From assembly GCF_006539725.1 (NCBI RefSeq), contig NZ_BJNO01000009.1, positions 62,001-126,000 of the forward strand: a stretch of DNA of 64,000 bases, given 5' to 3'. Origin of the DNA: Klebsiella terrigena (GTDB lineage Bacteria; Pseudomonadota; Gammaproteobacteria; Enterobacterales; Enterobacteriaceae). Below the pieces are notes generated by a model that was given only the letters and a program-made list of their open reading frames with translations, did no database searches and was not told the origin of the DNA. Made by a program: the position numbers and the translations under genes. Positions 62,274-64,000 of this stretch are shown one piece after another. The first letter of the stretch is position 1; the number at the start of each line of letters is the position of its first letter.

Positions 62274-64000
62274 CTAAAACTCAAACTGATAGAGCAAATC
62301 GAGAGCCTGGTCTACGCCAGACACCGCTTCCATATATAGCTTCGGCATCAGGCGATAGCGTAATGTCAGCGTCGCCAGGGAGTCGAAGATACCGACCCCG
62401 TATTTTACCTGCAGACCCGGCAGCACGTAGCCGCTGACTACCACCTGGGAAGAGTCGCCTACCCCCTCGGTATCCAGCGCCAGATTGCTTACGCCAAACG
62501 TCTCGCCGATTTTACCCACAACCTGACCACTTTGTGCAACCCCCAGGCCAATAAGCATTGACGTCATTGCGGCGCTATCGCTCTGCCCGCTGCTCAATCC
62601 CTGGCCGCGCAGCAGATAAGAAAGCGCTTCCTGCTGCGACATGACCGGGTCGGAGAAGATCTCTGCCCGCGGCTGGTCGGCCGAGCCGGTGACGCGAACG
62701 CCGGCAATTACGTCGTCTTCTGTGGCATCCGGGTTGCGAATGGCTTCGATATTCAACGAAGGCTGATCCGGCGGACCGGAGAACAGCAGCTCGCCTTTAC
62801 GGACGATCAGATCCTGACCGTAGGCGTGGAAGCGCCCTTCAGGAATATTGATCTGCCCGTTGAGGCCCAGACCCTGTTTATCCTGAGCAACTTTTAAATC
62901 GCCGGTCAGGCGCGCCTTCAGGCCAAACGCGCTGAGGCGAACGTTGTTACCGACGTGGATAGTCAGGTTGCTGTTGATCGGGATACCGGCGCTCTGCGGC
63001 TTAATCGGCTGCAGGGAGTCGTTCAGCATCACCTCATCGGAAGAGACGCCGACCGCGCTCTCCGGCACGTCGTTAACCACAATACGCGCCCACGGAATAT
63101 CGACGCTACCGTCAAGATTAAACAAGCTCGGCGTCGCGGTAAAGACCACGTCCGGTGAAACGTCCAGGCGCACCATCGGTGGCACCGTAATACGCACCCG
63201 GCTGCCCTTCGCCGCGATCTGCGCGCGCCAGTTGTCTATCTGGGTCCAGTCGGCGTTACCGTTCAGGCTAATCTGCCCCTGGCGCGTATTCACCGTTCCC
63301 TGCAGCGTCGAGCGGGTGCCGTTGAAGTTCATCGCCAGCTGGCTCGGCTGCATATCGAACGGCATAAAGTTACCGTCAATATCCACGCCGTTCAGCTGCA
63401 TCTGACCAAACAGCTGCGGATTTTTCACATCGCCGCCGAGGCGCAGGTTGGCGTTAAGCCGCCCTTCCGCCTTTTCCCCGCGCGAGAAGATCGGATTAAT
63501 CATCGCCAGCGAGAAGTTATTGATGTTGATATTGCCGCCGAGATTGCGTCGGCCCTGCGGGTCGGTGACCTGAACCTGCCCGTCAAGCTGACCGTTATTG
63601 GTCAGGCGGATCAGCCAGCCGAGCTGCGCGCGGTTGTTGTGCAGATCGGCGGTGAGGTTCAGGGTATCGAAAGCCACCGGCAGGGGCGCATCGTTGACCG
63701 TCTGGGTCACCTTCACGTTGCGCCCGCTCAGCGTCACCTTGCCCTGCGGCAGCCCCTCTTTGGTGGTGTCCCAGCTCACGTCGGCGTTACCGCTAAATAC
63801 GCCGCTGGCCTGGGTGGCTTCCGGCATAAACGGCTTGAGCATCGCGAGGTCGAAACGGTTGAGGTTGACGACCGCCCGTCCGCTCGCGCCCGCATCGATC
63901 GTCTGCGGCACGCAAAGCTCGGCGTTCGGGTTGGTCCAGCAGTGCGGCCCAATGCTGATTTTCTGCTCGCGGTTACGGTAGTCCAGCGCGATATTACGCG
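62274..64000 (-). CDS. tamB: translocation and assembly module TamB, N-terminal part outside window
   Basis: About the last 575 residues of TamB (about 1,260 in E. coli), a long periplasmic beta-taco protein anchored in the inner membrane. It works with TamA in the outer membrane on autotransporter and other outer-membrane protein assembly and phospholipid transport. The C-terminal DUF490 domain is seen, including [20 protein letters not shown] and the ending [14 protein letters not shown]. The frame stays open to the right edge, so only the 3' part is present. Confidence 0.94.
   Translation of the reverse strand, partial: RNIALDYRNREQKISIGPHCWTNPNAELCVPQTIDAGASGRAVVNLNRFDLAMLKPFMPEATQASGVFSGNADVSWDTTKEGLPQGKVTLSGRNVKVTQTVNDAPLPVAFDTLNLTADLHNNRAQLGWLIRLTNNGQLDGQVQVTDPQGRRNLGGNININNFSLAMINPIFSRGEKAEGRLNANLRLGGDVKNPQLFGQMQLNGVDIDGNFMPFDMQPSQLAMNFNGTRSTLQGTVNTRQGQISLNGNADWTQIDNWRAQIAAKGSRVRITVPPMVRLDVSPDVVFTATPSLFNLDGSVDIPWARIVVNDVPESAVGVSSDEVMLNDSLQPIKPQSAGIPINSNLTIHVGNNVRLSAFGLKARLTGDLKVAQDKQGLGLNGQINIPEGRFHAYGQDLIVRKGELLFSGPPDQPSLNIEAIRNPDATEDDVIAGVRVTGSADQPRAEIFSDPVMSQQEALSYLLRGQGLSSGQSDSAAMTSMLIGLGVAQSGQVVGKIGETFGVSNLALDTEGVGDSSQVVVSGYVLPGLQVKYGVGIFDSLATLTLRYRLMPKLYMEAVSGVDQALDLLYQFEF

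Overview
The window reads as the chromosome of a Klebsiella/Raoultella-like member of the Enterobacteriaceae. This rests on gene order and on protein sequences close to those I know from Escherichia coli. The backbone follows the E. coli 96-minute region: yjgR, lptG-lptF, pepA, holC-valS, yjgM, rraB, argI, yjgK, pyrL-pyrBI, ridA, mgtA, treR-treBC, nrdD-nrdG, cybC, pmbA, yjgA, mpl, fbp, yjfF-ytfT-ytfR-ytfQ, ppa, ytfP and tamB. Intergenic ERIC elements, REP-like palindromes and a recurring CCCTCTCC...GGAGAGGG palindrome are typical of this group. No tRNA, rRNA, CRISPR array, transposase or prophage was seen.

Several accessory blocks are set into the backbone. At the left edge is the end of a myo-inositol catabolic cluster (iolB partial, iolA, and a divergent iolI-like gene) with a pair of RpiR-type operators. 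miaE, which E. coli K-12 lacks, sits beside rraB. A small AT-rich island after ridA holds an unrecognised small gene and a truncated type VI secretion hcp. It is followed by a periplasmic GH20 hexosaminidase. Between treC and nrdD lies a cellobiose-type phosphotransferase cluster (EIIC, GH4 phospho-beta-glucosidase, EIIB, divergent RpiR regulator) with no EIIA gene. A periplasmic DUF4432 protein and a GNAT acetyltransferase lie between yjgA and mpl. A Fur-boxed YncE-like propeller and a TonB-dependent receptor lie between ppa and ytfP.

The most unusual block is a ten-gene minus-strand operon from about 45,156 down to 36,498, inserted between nrdG and cybC. It encodes a stand-alone PRD protein, a glycine-rich SFCGS protein, DUF4312, DUF4311 and DUF4310 (the last two polytopic membrane proteins), an amidohydrolase, a DgaE-type PLP ammonia-lyase, a DgaF-type KDGP aldolase, an exported beta-propeller lactonase, and a MtlR/BglG-type regulator with PRD, EIIB and EIIA domains. 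No sugar kinase and no recognisable conventional EIIC are present. I infer an uncharacterised PTS-like uptake system that delivers a phosphorylated, probably N-acylated amino-sugar acid to a pathway ending in pyruvate and glyceraldehyde-3-phosphate. A perfect 20-bp palindrome and a sigma-54-like promoter precede the operon.

Regulatory sites readable directly include paired ARG boxes at argI, the pyrL attenuator, the mgtL leader with PhoP boxes and mutually exclusive hairpins, a TreR operator, an FNR site overlapping a NrdR box pair at nrdD, and Fur and LacI-type sites near ppa and ytfQ.
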